This document shows positions 34,650-48,739 of a stretch of 64,000 bases of DNA, piece by piece. Below the pieces are notes generated by a model. It searched no databases, was not told the DNA's origin, and saw nothing but the letters and a program-made list of their open reading frames with translations. Position 1 is the first letter of the stretch. Every line of letters starts with the position of its first letter. Origin of the DNA: Otatea glauca (lineage: Eukaryota > Streptophyta > Magnoliopsida > Poales > Poaceae); the NCBI GenBank assembly GCA_036346275.1, contig CM070727.1, forward strand, positions 7,803,760 through 7,867,759, read 5' to 3'. The position numbers and the translations under genes were made by a program.

Positions 34650-37440
34650 GCATTATTGCATAGACATGACACAAGGAATTGACACAAGAGGAAAGATGAC
34701 TCAAGATGGGATAGAGAGAAGATCGGGAACCCAACATCGAGCCACACGACGCCTCAGTACCGATCCACATGAAGAAGATCGACTTGAGTGTCTCTCCGAC
34801 GCCAACTCTCACACGATCAGAGCAACTCGTAGATAATCTATGAGTCAAATCGGGTTGGCACGCCGTGGTGCAAAAGCCGCACCATCCCGAAGAAGGTCGC
34901 TGGATCTCCTACCGAATACACCTCACGCCCGATATCTACCTCGATGGGAAAAACGAGGAATATCAAGAGGACAATGGAAAGCCCGACTACGAACAGCTCC
35001 AGGACTAAAACTCGAAGAACTAGCATGAAAACCAAGTCCTGGACGCTGCTCAAAAACAGGCGACTCTCTAACCTGTCTAGAAGCAGTGTGTGCCTTAGGA
35101 GCACTCAAAGTCCGGGATGACCACGAATACCCCTAAGAGCAAGAACACGCCACGCCGAGTGATCTTGGCGTGCTTGAAGCAGAAATCTACTAGGTGACCA
35201 TCCTTCTTACAGAAGGTGCATGTGTACTTCGCCTTGCTAGAGACAGAAGCAACAGGAGTAACACCCTTATGGTCAAAAGTCCTATGGACAACCCCAGCAG
35301 ACCTAAACACGGTGGTGCTCACTCTGGGAGCTACCACAATCTCACCACTCTTGGAGCCGCGCACAATGGTGGGAGGATGCGCCCGAGCGTGCTCCAAGGG
35401 ATCAAATCCTAGACCTTGATTGAATCTGCTAATTTTGGATTGGTCTAGAATAAGATTGAGCTTCTTCTTGCCTCCAACAAACTTCTCGAGAATGCTCATA
35501 AGATACTGGCAATCTCGGAAGAGAGAAGCACAAGAAGAACAGGGGGAAGGAGAGAAAGAAGAAGAACCAGAAAGAAAAGATCTCTCAGCACGTGCTTTTT
35601 GTTCCCTTAGCACGGCTGCCTCAATCTTGAGGGACTCACAAGAAACGCAAGAAGCATCTCTAATCCTATTGGCTTGGTCTTCTAATTTCTTTCTAGGCTC
35701 GACATGGATTTTATCCAAGTCATCCTTAACCCCAACACACAGCAGGAAACCAGTTTTTGACTTATCTAGTAAGTCCTTAGCAAGTTGATCACACTTGACA
35801 TTCAAAGCATCATTGTCAAGTTTTAGTTGCCTCTGACCCTCACATGAGCCGACTGGGTCCTTAGAAGCATGCAATTCAAGTTATCATTTCTAGCAGAAAG
35901 CTTCTTAAGGTGTGAACTCATGGCATCAATTTCCAAGAAGCAATTTAGGGCAATTAGCACAAGGAGTAGAGTGAGTATGAAGAAAACTAGACTCAACAGG
36001 AATATCATCAATAGAACTAGTGCTAGCATTCTTCCTCCTAAGACCATCAAGTTCAGCAAGCACACTATCATGTATGGTCCTTAGGTTCTCCAACTCCACA
36101 AGAACAGAGATCCAAGGAACCAAGGTCATCGGTGACTCGGGAGGAGAAGATCTAAGCGAAGCTAACTCCCGAGTCAAGGTACCTACTTCCTTTTCTAACT
36201 CAGAACACCTCGACCTAGCCTTAGCATGAAACTTGCCTAATTTACGTAATAAGATTTAATTCGTCAGAGGTGGGTACCTCGTCCGAGTCGCTGTACAGCT
36301 CGGAGTCGCTTGCTTCAATGGCGCCTGCCATGAAGCACATGCCGGAGAAGTCGTCGCCGCTCTTCTTCACTTGCGGTTCATCCTCGCCTTCGTCGCTCCA
36401 CGTCTCCGAGTCGGAGAGCTCGATATCATCTAGCGCGGCGAGGACCCGATGAAAGAGCTTCTTGTTTTTGGCAAAGTTGTGGTACTTCTTCTTCGCCGGC
36501 TCACGAGCTGGGGCCTTCTTGTTGCGGTTCTTATCGGTGTAGTCGTTCTTGCCCGAACCGCTTTGTTCGTTTCTGCCCTTCTCCAGCTTGGGACAGTTTG
36601 CTCGAATGTGGTTGGGGCCACCACACTCGAAACAGGTGATCATCCCACCTCTCTTCCTCTCTCTCAATCTTTTGTATGCATATGAAAATTTGCGAGCAAG
36701 AAGAGCAAGCTCATTTTCTGGAAAATTTTCCAGTTGGTCATCGCTTAGCTCGCAAATGGCGGAGAGAGAGAAACCAACAGAAGAATCAGAAAGAGTGGAT
36801 CCAATGGGATCGGTGACCAAAGCCATCGACTGAGACTTCGTCTTCCGCGAGACGACGTCGATCTCATGAGTCTTGAGGCGGAATAAAGCCCGCCAAGAGT
36901 CAAGGTCGACAGTCGGTGGTGTCCTTGATGGTGGTCACTTTCATTTCCCAAACACGAAGATCGAGTGCGGTCAAGAAATGTCGAGCATTATCCGAGTCGG
37001 GTATATGCAACCGATCGCTCGAGGTCGCCGTAATCTTTGTAAACCGACCAAAGCACTCGTCAAGACTCTCACCAGCCGTCTTTGTTCAAACTTGTTGAAC
37101 TTACGCTTGAATTGGTCCTGTCGAACCGCCTTGATTTGGGTAGTGCCTCATGGTAAGCATCGAGGGTCACCCAAATCTCATGAGCGTAACGAAGGTGAGA
37201 AATCTGTCATACTCATCTGCGGCTAAGACCCGTATGAGGATGTTCCTTGCCTTAGCATTCGCCTCAACGTCGACCATATTGCCGCCGTGACGTTCTCATC
37301 GCCAGAACCTCATACGGAGCTTCACCTTCCGCCATATCGGGAAGCCCAGGCGTGATGTACGACTCCATCCGAGATTTCCAAAAAGGAAAATCAACTCCAG
37401 AGAAAATAGGAGGCTTGGTGGAATACTTGTCCATCGCCAT
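34650..37440 (-). pseudogene. Copia gag, internal copy 1, frameshifted
   Basis: Begins with KPPIFSGVDFPFW (typical copia gag N-terminus) near 37410. Further on are a CCHC knuckle CFECGGPNHIRANCPKLEKG near 36600, a basic Lys-rich stretch, an acidic segment with GDDFSGMCFMAGA, and a long coiled coil. Next come GKKKLNLILDQSK and a second zinc knuckle CTFCKKDGHLVDFCF near 35200. Gag packages the RNA into virus-like particles. The frame is broken at several points, and the breaks mostly differ from those in copy 2. The C-terminal end is not sharply defined. No pol follows. Confidence 0.85.
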
Positions 37441-37480
37441 GGCTCTTGAGACCGGTCAAGATCTAGAAAGAGCAGAACCG

Positions 37481-37492
37481 GCTCTGATACCA
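37481..37492 (-). other. Primer binding site, internal copy 1
   Basis: The minus strand reads TGGTATCAGAGC, complementary to the initiator tRNA-Met 3' end, two bases inside LTR B. Confidence 0.9.
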
Positions 37493-37629
37493 ATTGAAAG
37501 ATCGAAAAGGCGACTAGAGGGGGGTGAATAGGAGCCAAATAAAATTTTTGAATAAATTCTCCCCCTAGAATTCAATCCACCAAAAGACCAGAAAGAAAGA
37601 ACTGAACCATCGATCAGGCAAATTCATGA

Positions 37630-37945
37630 ACAGAGGCTCCGACCAGTTAAGGTCGGATGAACAGTAAAAACTGCACTGGTCGGGTAGCTCTGGTCGGATG
37701 AACAAGATCGCGAATCTGGCCAAGATCGGGTCGGATGAGCGATACTCCGACCGAAGTGGTCGGATGAACAAGACTTCGACCGAAGTGGTCGGATGAGCGA
37801 GACTCGGGTGAGCGAAGATCCCGACCGGACGAACAAGACGCCCGACCACTGAGGTCGGATGAACAAGATCGGGTGAATAGTGCTTAGATGAACAAGACTC
37901 CGACCGATGAGCGAAGACGTCCGACCTCACAGAGGTCGGATGAAC
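37630..37945. repeat. Minisatellite 1 of LTR B
   Basis: Same ggtcggatgaacaag family as LTR A but with a different number and spelling of units. Confidence 0.8.
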
Positions 37946-38781
37946 GAAGAAATCAGCACGATCTTAAAAAGTAAATCGATGTAACTTTTGATCTGGTGAT
38001 CCAAAAACAGTGAAACTTGGTGTGCACCTCCCTAAGGATGTCAGGAACCTATTTCAGTCATCAATCGAAGGAATTGATACCAAGGTTCCGTCCTTTTCGT
38101 TTAACAAATGCAACACCCAAAACAGAGTCACGAACACAGACTTCACCCCTAACTTGCTGGTGGGAGTTGATGGTCAGAATATCCTTGGATAACTCTCCAC
38201 AAATCACAGCAAGTAAGTACACGAAGAAACAACCCTTCAAACAGATAGAAACACTATCTGAAAACTAGGCACAGAAATTGGTTTCTTCCAAAACTGAATA
38301 GAAGAGGTTGTAGATTGCCTAGATGATTGGGATATGATCTATAGAAGATTCATCCAGAATCTTTCATCCTTGGCAATAAGAACGAAGCCAATCAAGACTA
38401 ACGAATCGCAAGTCACACGCTTACGCACTTTAAGAACACAGATTTACAACTTGCAACAAGAACGCAAGGATTGCCTAAATGATTGAAAGCACCAATCCAG
38501 AGAAGAGTTCATCAATCATGAATTTCAAAACGGACTCAAAAGCATGTAGAAGGAGATGAGGCAAATCCAAATTACGTAAAGTAAATTGCAAGTAAGTAAA
38601 TGCGAATTTAGATAATGATTTTAAGTGCGTAATGTAAATACGTAAGAGAAATGAAACAAGAATATAAGTGAAGAACATTTCATTTCGGAAGGGAGGTTTA
38701 CAAAGCCTCACAACAAAGTGGGCAAAACTCAAACGAGCAAACAAAACCTCGAACCTTCAAAGAGGGAGGCTGCCCTACCCT

Positions 38782-38791
38782 CTATTTATAG
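38782..38791 (-). promoter_or_regulatory. TATA box of LTR B
   Basis: CTATAAATAG on the minus strand, upstream of gag copy 1. Confidence 0.65.
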
Positions 38792-39439
38792 TGACAGGAT
38801 CAATTCCCACCTTTGGATGTCCTGCTTCAATCCTAAGCTAACATCCAAGAGCCGGATTTGATCCTTACACATCACTCTCAACAACTCTCAACTACTCACG
38901 TAGACTTTCCTCACCGCTCACCCCCAAGGAGACACCCCTCTCCTGTCTATTCATAGCAGGCTTGGAACACCTACCACCCTTGGATGAGCCTCTAAACCCT
39001 AGAGCACTCCATCAAGGGTGAGATTTTACCCACTCACAAAGCTATGCATGGGCTCACCCAAACCCAACAACACAACGGGTTTTGCACGCTCAACTCACAC
39101 TAACTTGACCCGCTACTCTATCTTCCCTGACCGCGATCCAACGGTCCTCCTAGATCGAGCAGCTCCAAGTTAGCATCTCATCCATTCCTTTGTCTTCTCG
39201 GCTTGCGGCTACTCCACGGCCTCGGTCATCTTTGGCTACACCTTGATCATCCGGACCTCGGCTCTCCCACCTAGTCCCGATCCCTTCGCCTCACCATGAC
39301 CTAGCTCCAAAGTCCCGCAACCATCATAGACAAGGAAACCACATCACATAGCAATGTCCAACAACACATATCCATCTCAACAGAAAGATATACACTATGC
39401 CGACCAAAGATAACCCCGACCACACGTGGTATGACCACC

Positions 39440-39950
39440 GGTCTCCATCCCGACCAACCAAGGTCGACCATCGGTCTCCATCCCGACCAACAATGGTCCG
39501 ACCACCGGTCTCCATCCCGACCACTCAAGGTCCGACCACCGGTCTTCATCCCGACCAACAATGGTCCGACCATCGGTCTCCATCCCGACCACTGAGGTCG
39601 ACCACCGGTCTCCGACCAACAGAAACCCGACCACTCGGGGTCGACGGTCGGTCTCCGACCACCACGCCTGCACCTCTCGGGTCGGACAACCGGTCTCCGA
39701 CCAACCAAAGACCGACCACTGGTCGACGATCGGTCTCCGACCAGCCAAAGCCTGCACCTCTCGGTCGGACAACCGGTCTCCGACCAACCAAAGACGACCA
39801 CTGTGGTCGACGATCGGTCTCCGACCAGCCAAAGCCTGACCTCTCGGTCGGACGACCGACCACTGGTCGGACGGTGGTCTGCAACATACCAAAGCCCCGA
39901 CCACTCGGGTGGACGACCCGACCACTCGGGGTCGGACGACTGGTCTCCAA
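39440..39950. repeat. Minisatellite 2 of LTR B
   Basis: Counterpart of 30110-30650, with shorter or missing bases in many units. Confidence 0.85.
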
Positions 39951-40073
39951 CCAGTAACTCAAATTGCTCTAGCTCGAAAAACAATCCAAATCAAACTCAA
40001 ACTTGAGCACACCTTGCTCAGATAAAGTCAAATACTCATCACAAACATGGATGGACCTCCACATGGTCCTTCA

Positions 40074-40084
40074 ATCTCCCCCTT
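40074..40084 (-). other. Polypurine tract, internal copy 2
   Basis: AAGGGGGAGAT on the minus strand, next to the LTR B terminus. Confidence 0.8.
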
Positions 40085-43000
40085 GATGAGTATATTGACA
40101 AACCACACAAAAGGCATAAATTTGAGTTTGAATGAGACAAGAAGAAAGCAATTTGATTGCAAAGCCAAACTTGGTCCGAGAGAAAGATATAAAATTATGA
40201 CCAAGTTGGCGAGAAAGAATTTAGAGCAAGACCATGAAAAGAGCAAGTTTTCAACAAAAGCTCTAAAAACCAATCATAAGTGTCAAATGTGATTATGATC
40301 CATAAGAGATAGCAAAGATTTACAAAAATCATAAGAACCAACATGCTTTCACATTTCTATCTCCTCCTTTTCTACATTTTAAATGATGCCTTTTTCTACA
40401 TTTTCTCCCCCTTTTGGCAATATAGGCATCAAAATAGAATTTTCTCCCTCTTTTATGTATGCATGAAATGCAACCTAAGGAGCTTTGAAGATTATCCAAA
40501 TGATCATAATGACAAGATATGACACCAAGCTTATTAATCTCAGATTATAACCAAACTAAGACATATCCAAGTGCAAATAACAAATTTTGCTCATCAGCGA
40601 AGTTTTGAAAATGTATCATTTTTAGCAAGATTTGACAAGTGCAAAACTTAGCAAAGTTTCAAAACTAGAAGCAAAACCACTCAGGGATCAAATGGAAAAC
40701 CTAGAGTTCAACCTACTCAACACTTTGGGGAAATTTGAAGTGCATATAAGGTCCTTCGAGCCCATTTTTTCAATTTATGCAAATTTTCTTTAAGACTTCG
40801 AAAAACATAGCGGGGTGCAAATGTTTGACATTATTTGCATTCTTTACCCACTTATGTGTTTGATATTTGCATTTTTTTTTGTTGATTGACTCAAGCTATT
40901 TTCGATCATCTCAAGAGTAACTCTTAAGAGAATGATCTTGGTCATACACAATATATTCCAAGTTCATCCCAAATGCAATGGGAGGCAGTCTCGAGAATAT
41001 AAAGTGCTGAGATCAATTTTGCACAAAAGAGTCAATTTTTTTTTTAATTTTCAGTTTAGCACATATAAGCAATTCTGAAGGACTCAAATATGGATCAAGC
41101 AAATTTCACCCAAGTTGCTATAGGGACTCTAGAGAATTCCAAAATTTCACAATTTATGGTAAAAGCTCTTAGAGAAGAAACTTAGTAAGTAAAAGCAACA
41201 TGTTTCATCAAGTTTTCATTTAAAGCTTTTAAGTTTTTCAGATTTCAATGAACATTAGCTTGATAAATGAACTTGGACATATCTAAGCTAGTGATTTTCT
41301 TCGAAAGATATAGCATGATGTATTTCACGAAGATTGAGTCAAATGCATAATAGACAAAGCTCATAAAACGAAAATGCGGTCTAAATGCAATGCATGAACA
41401 GATTCCCAAACTCCCCTCAACAATTAAATCAATTTTAAGCTCAAATCTGGTTAAAGTTGGATTGTTATCAAGATTAGGCATAAAGAAAACCGAATGAACT
41501 CAATAATAACCGTAAAAACAGAATGAGGAGAAGAAGTCGAGAAATTGCAACTTTGGATGGCTATTGAGCATAGATAAGATAGAAGAGATTCACTATGGCT
41601 CGGACTCGCTCTTATCTTCCCAGAGATCGACATAGGGAAGTCGACTCTAGATCTCAACTAAGGAGTGCACATGCACTGTCTACTCGGAGGCCACAAAACC
41701 TACTAGGCTTATAAGGCGTGAGGGAACTCAACCTAGAGAGAAGAGAGAACACTAATCACGCATGATAGCAACCTAAAGCACAAGATAAGAGGTCCATGCG
41801 AGGCATGCCAAGTCTAAGAGAGTGAACTCAACTCAAGAAAACAAGCCCAAAGTCACCCGGAAGAAGAAAGGAAAATCTGGAAAAGAATATATAGTACATA
41901 ATATACAAACCAGCTCCCCTCAAGATAAGCTATATGAGCTCATAAACCCAAGCTCAAATCCCCAACACACTCTAAAACTCTCTCCTCACAAGAGATAGGT
42001 AGAAAGCTAGAGGAAAAGAGATAAGATCGAAACCACATGATCTCTAAGGAGCAAGACGGCTCAAGGTAAAAGCAACCTAATTATGCTAGAAGTCCAACCA
42101 AAAGACTCTAGACAAAAGGACACAAGCTCTACCTACAAAAGAACCACAACCTCCTAAGAGATCCATCATTATCATCAACATTTTCAGAGGTACTTACCTA
42201 CTGCAGTGTAGAACAAGTAGTGGCAAAGGACCTGAAGTGGATCCTAAAAGCAGAGGAAGAGATATTCCTAGGATGATGGTCTCCTCACCAGAAAGTCTAC
42301 ACATGCATCCAACAAATCTATGCTTTCGAAACTGGGGTTAGGCAGATCCAGTTTCCTAGGCACGAATGGACAAGATACATGAAAAGTGTGGCAAATGATC
42401 ATCTAGAGCATGAACATGATGCAGAAGGTAATGTAAGATCATGTTCACAACCAAGCTAAAGATAGCATCAAGATCCATATATCCATAGACAACAGTGAAA
42501 ACATATCCACATGATAAACAACAAAGAAGGTGCATCATAGCATTGTCATTTGGCATAAGAAGCTAAGCAAGGTGTATCACAAAGAACAAAATGCTAGCAG
42601 GATCATGTGCAAGCCTAGAAATACATGGATCAAGATACTACCCTAAACATGGCAATGACCATGTAAATGAAGAAATACCATAATGAAGCACAACAACATG
42701 CTACTAGATTTAACATGAGCAAGATAAATAAAGACAACCAAAGAGGATCATGCATAAAACAAACCAATTAGCAACATCAAGATCCATTTATCCATAGTCT
42801 CAATAACAATATTTACATGTTTGAAAAGGCGAGTCAAAAGAAGACCAAACAAAAGGTCATGAGGACACAGCAAAGATGAAAGTAAATGGTGACCATGGAC
42901 ACAAAGATGAGAAGCTACTTATGGCAACACTCTATGCATGATGATGAATACATGCCATGAATGAAGAACACAAGCTCATGCAAAATAGGTATGAAGCATA

Positions 43001-43961
43001 TAAGCATGAAGGACAATAAAAGGTGACCATGAACAATATAAGTCATACAGCGGCAGCTAGATCATATAACCCTAATCTCATGAAAGGCACTCACATGTAG
43101 CACAAAGTCTGACAAACAAAGTCTAAACAAGGCTAATCATGGATGTAATAGAAAATCGTGGTCATATAACCTAGATACTACTCATGACAAAATAAAGTAA
43201 ATGATATATAGCACGTGCCCATAGTTAATACAAATGCTCATACCAAATGAACAATATCATGGACAAGATAAAAACAAGAAAATCACATGCTGGGAAAGAG
43301 CTCATGAATTTAGGATATAATACATGAAGCACAAAGATGGTTGGGGAAAACATGCTATGGCACAAAACAAGACAGACAAAAACTAACAAGACCTAGCAAA
43401 GTACATATAATACACATGGGAGCAAGAGCAATCACAACATGTCATGGAAATGATGATCACAAATATAACCGACATGAGGGTATGAGATAGCTCACCATAG
43501 AAGTGAAAGACCCCAATGCTGTTATCATGAAGCTCAACACTTGTGGAGCGAAACACGAGGCAAACAAAGTTGAAAGTACATGCAGGTTAGCATGATGCTC
43601 ATGATGGTCATGCAGGAAGATCCAATCCTCTAGAGACAAGCCGCAAAGGCCAACTCGGAATTCACATCGAGTGCCAACATTGAAAAGCGACAAAACGATC
43701 CTAGATGAGATTAGTAAGGATCAACATGACCAACATACTTACCTGCAACTCTTGCCGTGAGTGGGTACCTCGAGGAAAACGAGGTCCACTACTTATGCAC
43801 GGCGAAGATGATGCCTCAGGACAACTCATGGACTAAGAATCGAACTAAGAAAGGACAAGTCCACAAGATGACCCAAATCCACTCCACTAGGCAGTGATCA
43901 TATCCTCAAGCTAGCCTCAAGCGACTCATGCCATGAAAAAGGCAAAAGGCACTTAAAAGCA
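40085..43961. other. Internal copy 2, part without recognisable coding
   Basis: Collinear with 30783-34649 and almost the same sequence. No pol motifs seen. Confidence 0.7.
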
Positions 43962-46744
43962 TTATTGCATAGACATGACACAAGGAATTGACACAAGAGG
44001 GAAAGATGACTCAGTACTGGGATAGAGAGAAGATCTGGGAACCCAATACTGAGCCACACGACGCCTCAGAGTACCAGTCACAGAAGAAGACTGGACTTGA
44101 GTGTCTCTCTGACGCTCAACTCTCACACGATCAGGAGCAACTCTGGTAGATAATCTATGAGTCAAAACTGGGTTGGCACGCCGTGGTGCAAAAGCCGCAC
44201 CATCCCAGTAAGGCTGCCTGGATCTCCTACCAGAATACACCTCACGCCGCTGATATCTACCTCGATGGGAAAAACGAGGAATATCAAGAGGACAATGGAA
44301 AGATCGACTACGAACAGCCCGGGACTAAAACTCAAGAACTAGCATGAAAACCAAGTCTCGGACATTTGCCAAAAACAAAGCGACTCTCTAACTGTCTAGA
44401 AGCAGTGTGTGCCTTAGGAGCACTCAAAGTCTGGGGATGACCCTGAATACCCCTAAGAGCAGCAACACGCTCACGCCGAGTGATCTTGGCGTGCCTGAAG
44501 CAGAAATCTACTAGGTGACCATCCTTCTTACAGAAGGTGCATGTGTACTTCGCCTTGCTAGAGACAGAAGCAACAGGAGTAACACCCTTCTGGTCAGAAG
44601 TCCTATGGACAACCCCAGTAGACCTAAACACGGTGGTGCTCACTCTGGGAGCTACCACAATCTCACCACTCTTGGAGCCGCGCACAATGGTGGGAGGATG
44701 CGCCCGAGCGTGCTCCAAGGGATCAAATCCTAGACCTTGATTGAATCTGCTAATTTTGGATTGGTCTAGAATAAGATTGAGCTTCTTCTTGCCTCCAACA
44801 AACTTCTCGAGAATGCTCATAAGATCCGCAATCTCGGAAGAGAGAAGCACAAGAAGAACAGGGGAAGGAGAGAAAGAAGAAGAACCAGAAAGAAAAGATC
44901 TCTCAAAGACGTGCTTTTGTTCCCTTAGCACTATTGCCTCAATCTTGAGGGACTCACAAGAAACGCAAGAAGCATCTCTAATCCTATTGGCTTGGTCTTC
45001 TAATTTCTTTCTAGGCTCGACATGGATTTTATCCAAGTCATCCTTAACCCCAACACACAAGCAGAAACCGTTTTGACTTATCTAGTAAGTCCTTAGCAAG
45101 TTGATCACACTTGACATTCAAAGCATCATTGTCAAGTTTTAGTTGCCTCTGACCCTCACATGAGCCGACCGGGTCCTTAGAAGCATGCAATTCAAGTTCA
45201 TCATTTCTAGCAGAAAGCTTCTTAAGGTGTGAACTCATGGCATCAATTTCAGCAAGCAATTTAGGGCAATTAGCACAAGGAGTAGAGTGAGTATGAAGAA
45301 AACTAGACTCAACAGGAATATCATCAATAGAACTAGTGCTAGCATTCTTCCTCCTAAGACCATCAAGTTCAGCAAGCACACTATCATGTATGGTCCTTAG
45401 GTTCTCCAACTCCACAAGAACAGCATCACAGAGAACACAGTCATCAGTGACTCGGGAGGGAGAAGATCTAAGCGAAGCTAACTCCCGAGTCAAGGTACCT
45501 ACTTCCTTTTCTAACTCAGAACACCTCGACCTAGCCTTAGCATGAAACTTGCCTAATTTACGTAAGGCGAGATTTAATTCGTCGTAGGTGGGTACCTCGT
45601 CCGAGTCGCTGTACAGCTCGGAGTCGCTTGCTTCAATGGCGCCTGCCATGAAGCACATGCCGGAGAAGTCGTCGCCGCTCTTCTTCACTTGCGGTTCATC
45701 CTCGCCTTCGTCGCTCCACGTCTCCGAGTCGAGAGCTCGATATCATCTAGCGGCGAGGACCCGATGAAAGAGCTTCTTGTTTTTGGCAAAGTTGTGGTAC
45801 TTCTTCTTCGCCGGCTCACGAGCTGGGGCCTTCTTGTTGCGGTTCTTATCGGTGTAGTCGTTCTTGCCCGAACCGCTTTGTTCGTTTTCCGCCCTTCTCC
45901 GGCTTGGGATAGTTTGCTCGAATGTGGTTGGGGCCACCACACTCAAACAGTGATCATCCCACCTCTTCCTCTCTCTCAATCTTTTGTATGCATATGAAAA
46001 TTTGCGAGCAAGAAGAGCAAGCTCATTTTTCGAAAATTTTCCGATTGGTCATCGCTAGCTCGCAAATGGCGAGAGAGAGAAACCAATGTAAGAATCGAAA
46101 GAGTGGATCCAATGGGATCGGTGACCAAAGCCATCGATCGAGACTTCGTCTTCCGCGAGACGACGCCGATCTCATGAGTCTTGAGGCGGGAATAAAGCCC
46201 GCCAAGAGTCAAGGTCGACAGTCGGTGGTGTCCTTGATGGTGGTCACTTTCATTTCCCAAACACGAAGATCGAGTGCGGTCAAGAAATGTCGAGCATTAT
46301 CCGAGTCGGGGTATATGCAACCGATCGCCGAGGTCGCTCGTAATCTTTGTAAACCGACCAAAGCACTCGTCAAGACTCTCACCAGCCGCGGTTGTTCAAA
46401 CTTGTTGAACTTACGCTGAATTGGTCTGTCGAACCGCCTTGATTTGGGTAGTGCCTCATGGTAAGCATCGAGGGTCACCCAAATCTCATGAGCGTAACGA
46501 AGGTGAGAAATCTGTCATACTCATGCGGCTAAGACCACGTATGAGGATGTTCCTTGCCTTAGCATTCGCCTCAACGTCACCATATTGCCGCCGTGACGTT
46601 CTCATCGCCAGAACCTCATACGGAGCTTCACCTTACGCCATATCGAAGCCACGGCAGTGATGTACGACTCCATCCGAGATTTCCAAAAGGAAAATCAACT
46701 CCGGAGAAAATAGGAGGCTTGGTGGAATACTTGTCCATCGCCAT
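43962..46744 (-). pseudogene. Copia gag, internal copy 2, frameshifted
   Basis: Same domain order as copy 1: gag N-terminus, damaged first zinc knuckle near 45940, GDDFSGMCFMAGA, coiled coil, LNLILDQSK, and second knuckle CTFCKKDGHLVDFCF near 44500. One continuous frame covers 45044-45688 and another 44332-45060, longer than the equivalents in copy 1. The extreme C-terminus (RREVYSGRRSRQPYWDG) is open here but broken in copy 1. Most breaks are one- or two-base changes at CAG or CTG sites. Confidence 0.85.
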
Positions 46745-46785
46745 GGCTCTTGAGACCGGTCAAGATCTAGAAAGAGCGAGAACCG

Positions 46786-46796
46786 GCTCGATACCA
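46786..46796 (-). other. Primer binding site, internal copy 2, one base short
   Basis: The minus strand reads TGGTATCGAGC, lacking one A relative to the 12-base site of copy 1. The missing base lies in a CAG context. Confidence 0.75.
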
Positions 46797-46939
46797 ATTG
46801 AAAGATCGAAAAGGCGACTAGAGGGGGTGAATAGGAGCCAAATAAAATTTTGAATAAATTCTCCCCTAGAATTCAATCCACCAAAAGACCGTAAAGAAAG
46901 AATCGAACCATCGATCGGGCAAATTCATGAATGAGGCTC

Positions 46940-47250
46940 ACCGTTAAGGTCGGATGAGCGAAGAAAATCGTGACGGTCGGGTAGCTCGGTCGGATGAAGC
47001 GATCGCGAATCGCCGGCCACAAGATCTTGGTCGGATGAATAAGACTCCGACCGGAAGTGGTCGGATGAACAAGATACTCCGACCGAAGTGGTCGGATGAA
47101 CAAATACTCGGGTGAGCAAGATATCCGACCGGACGAAGCGAGACGCCCGACTGCGGAGGTCTGATGAACAAGATCTTGGGGTGAATAGTGCTTAGATGAA
47201 CAAGATACTCGACCGATGAAAGACGTCCGACCCACAGAGGTCGGATGAAC
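46940..47250. repeat. Minisatellite 1 of LTR C
   Basis: Third version of the ggtcggatgaacaag repeat. Confidence 0.8.
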
Positions 47251-48091
47251 GATAAAATCAGCACGATCTTAAAAATGTAAATCGATGTAACTTTTGATCT
47301 ACCGATCCAAAAAAAAGTGAAACTTGGTGTGCACCTCCTAAGGATGTCAGAACCTATTTCATCATCAATCGAAGGAATTGATACCAAGGTTCCGTCCTTT
47401 TCGCTTTAACAAATGCAACACCCAAAACAGAGTCACGAACACAGACTTCACCCCTAACTTGCTGGTGGGAGTTGATGGTCAGAATATCCTTGGATAACTC
47501 TCCACAAATCACAGCAAGTAAGTACACGAAGAAACAACCCTTCAAACAGATAGAAACACTATCTGAAAACTAGGCACAGAAATTGGTTTCTTCCAAAACT
47601 GAATAGAAGAGGTTGTAGATTGCCTAGATGATTGGGATATGATCTATAGAAGATTCATCCAAAGAATCTTTCATCCTTGGCAATAAGAACCGAAGCCAAT
47701 CAAGACTAACGAATCGCAAGTCACACGCTTACGCACTTTAAGAACACAGATTTACAACTTGCAACAAGAACGCAAGGATTGCCTAAATGATTGAAAGCAC
47801 CAATCCAGAGAAGAGTTCATCAATCATGAATTTCAAAACGGACTCAAAAGCATGTAGAAGGAGATGAGGCAAATCCAAATTACGTAAAGTAAATTGCAAG
47901 TAAGTAAATGCGAATTTAGATAATGATTTTAAGTGCGTAATGTAAATACGTAAGAGAAATGAAACAAGAATATAAGTGAAGAACATTTCATTTCGGAAGG
48001 GAGGTTTACAAAGCCTCACAACAAAGTGGGCAAAACTCAAACGAGCAAACAAAAACCTCGGAACCTTCAAAGAGGGAGGCTGCCCTACCCT

Positions 48092-48101
48092 CTATTTATA
48101 G
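48092..48101 (-). promoter_or_regulatory. TATA box of LTR C
   Basis: CTATAAATAG on the minus strand, upstream of gag copy 2. Confidence 0.65.
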
Positions 48102-48739
48102 GACACAGGATCAATTCCCACCTTTGGATGTCCCGCTTCAATCCTAAGCTAACATCCAAGAGCCAGGATTTGATCCTTACACCATCACTCTCAACAACTC
48201 TCAACTACTCACGAGACTTTCCTCACCGCCACCCCCAAGGAGACACCCTCTCCTGTCTATTCATAGCGTGCTTGGAACACCTACCACCCTTGGATGAGCC
48301 TCTAAACCCTAGAGCACTCCATCAAGGGTGAGATTTTACCCACTCACAAAGCTATGCATGGGCTCACCCAAACCCAACAACACAACGGGTTTTGCACGCT
48401 TTTCAACTCACACTAACTTGACCCGCTACTCTATCTTCCCGACCGCGATCCAACGGTCCTCCTAGATCGAGCAGCTCCAAGTTAGCATCTCATCCATTCC
48501 TTTGTCTTCTCGGCTTGCGGCTACTCCACGGCCTCAGTCATCTTTGGCTACACCTTGATCATCCGGACCTCGGCTCTCCCACCTAGTCCCGATCCCTTCG
48601 CTCACCATGACCTAGCTCCAAAGTCCCGCAACCATCATAGACAAGGAAACCACATCACATAGCAATGTCCAACAACACATATCCATCTCAACAGAAAGAT
48701 ATACACTATGCCGGCAAAGATAACCCGACCACACGTGGT

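Larger units (their letters stand above)
37495..40073 (-). mobile_element. LTR B, shared central LTR of the tandem copia element
   Basis: A 2579-base LTR homologous to A and C, preceded by a primer binding site and followed by a polypurine tract with no target duplication on either side. It therefore serves as 5' LTR of copy 1 and 3' LTR of copy 2. It holds both minisatellites and the TATA box. Confidence 0.92.
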
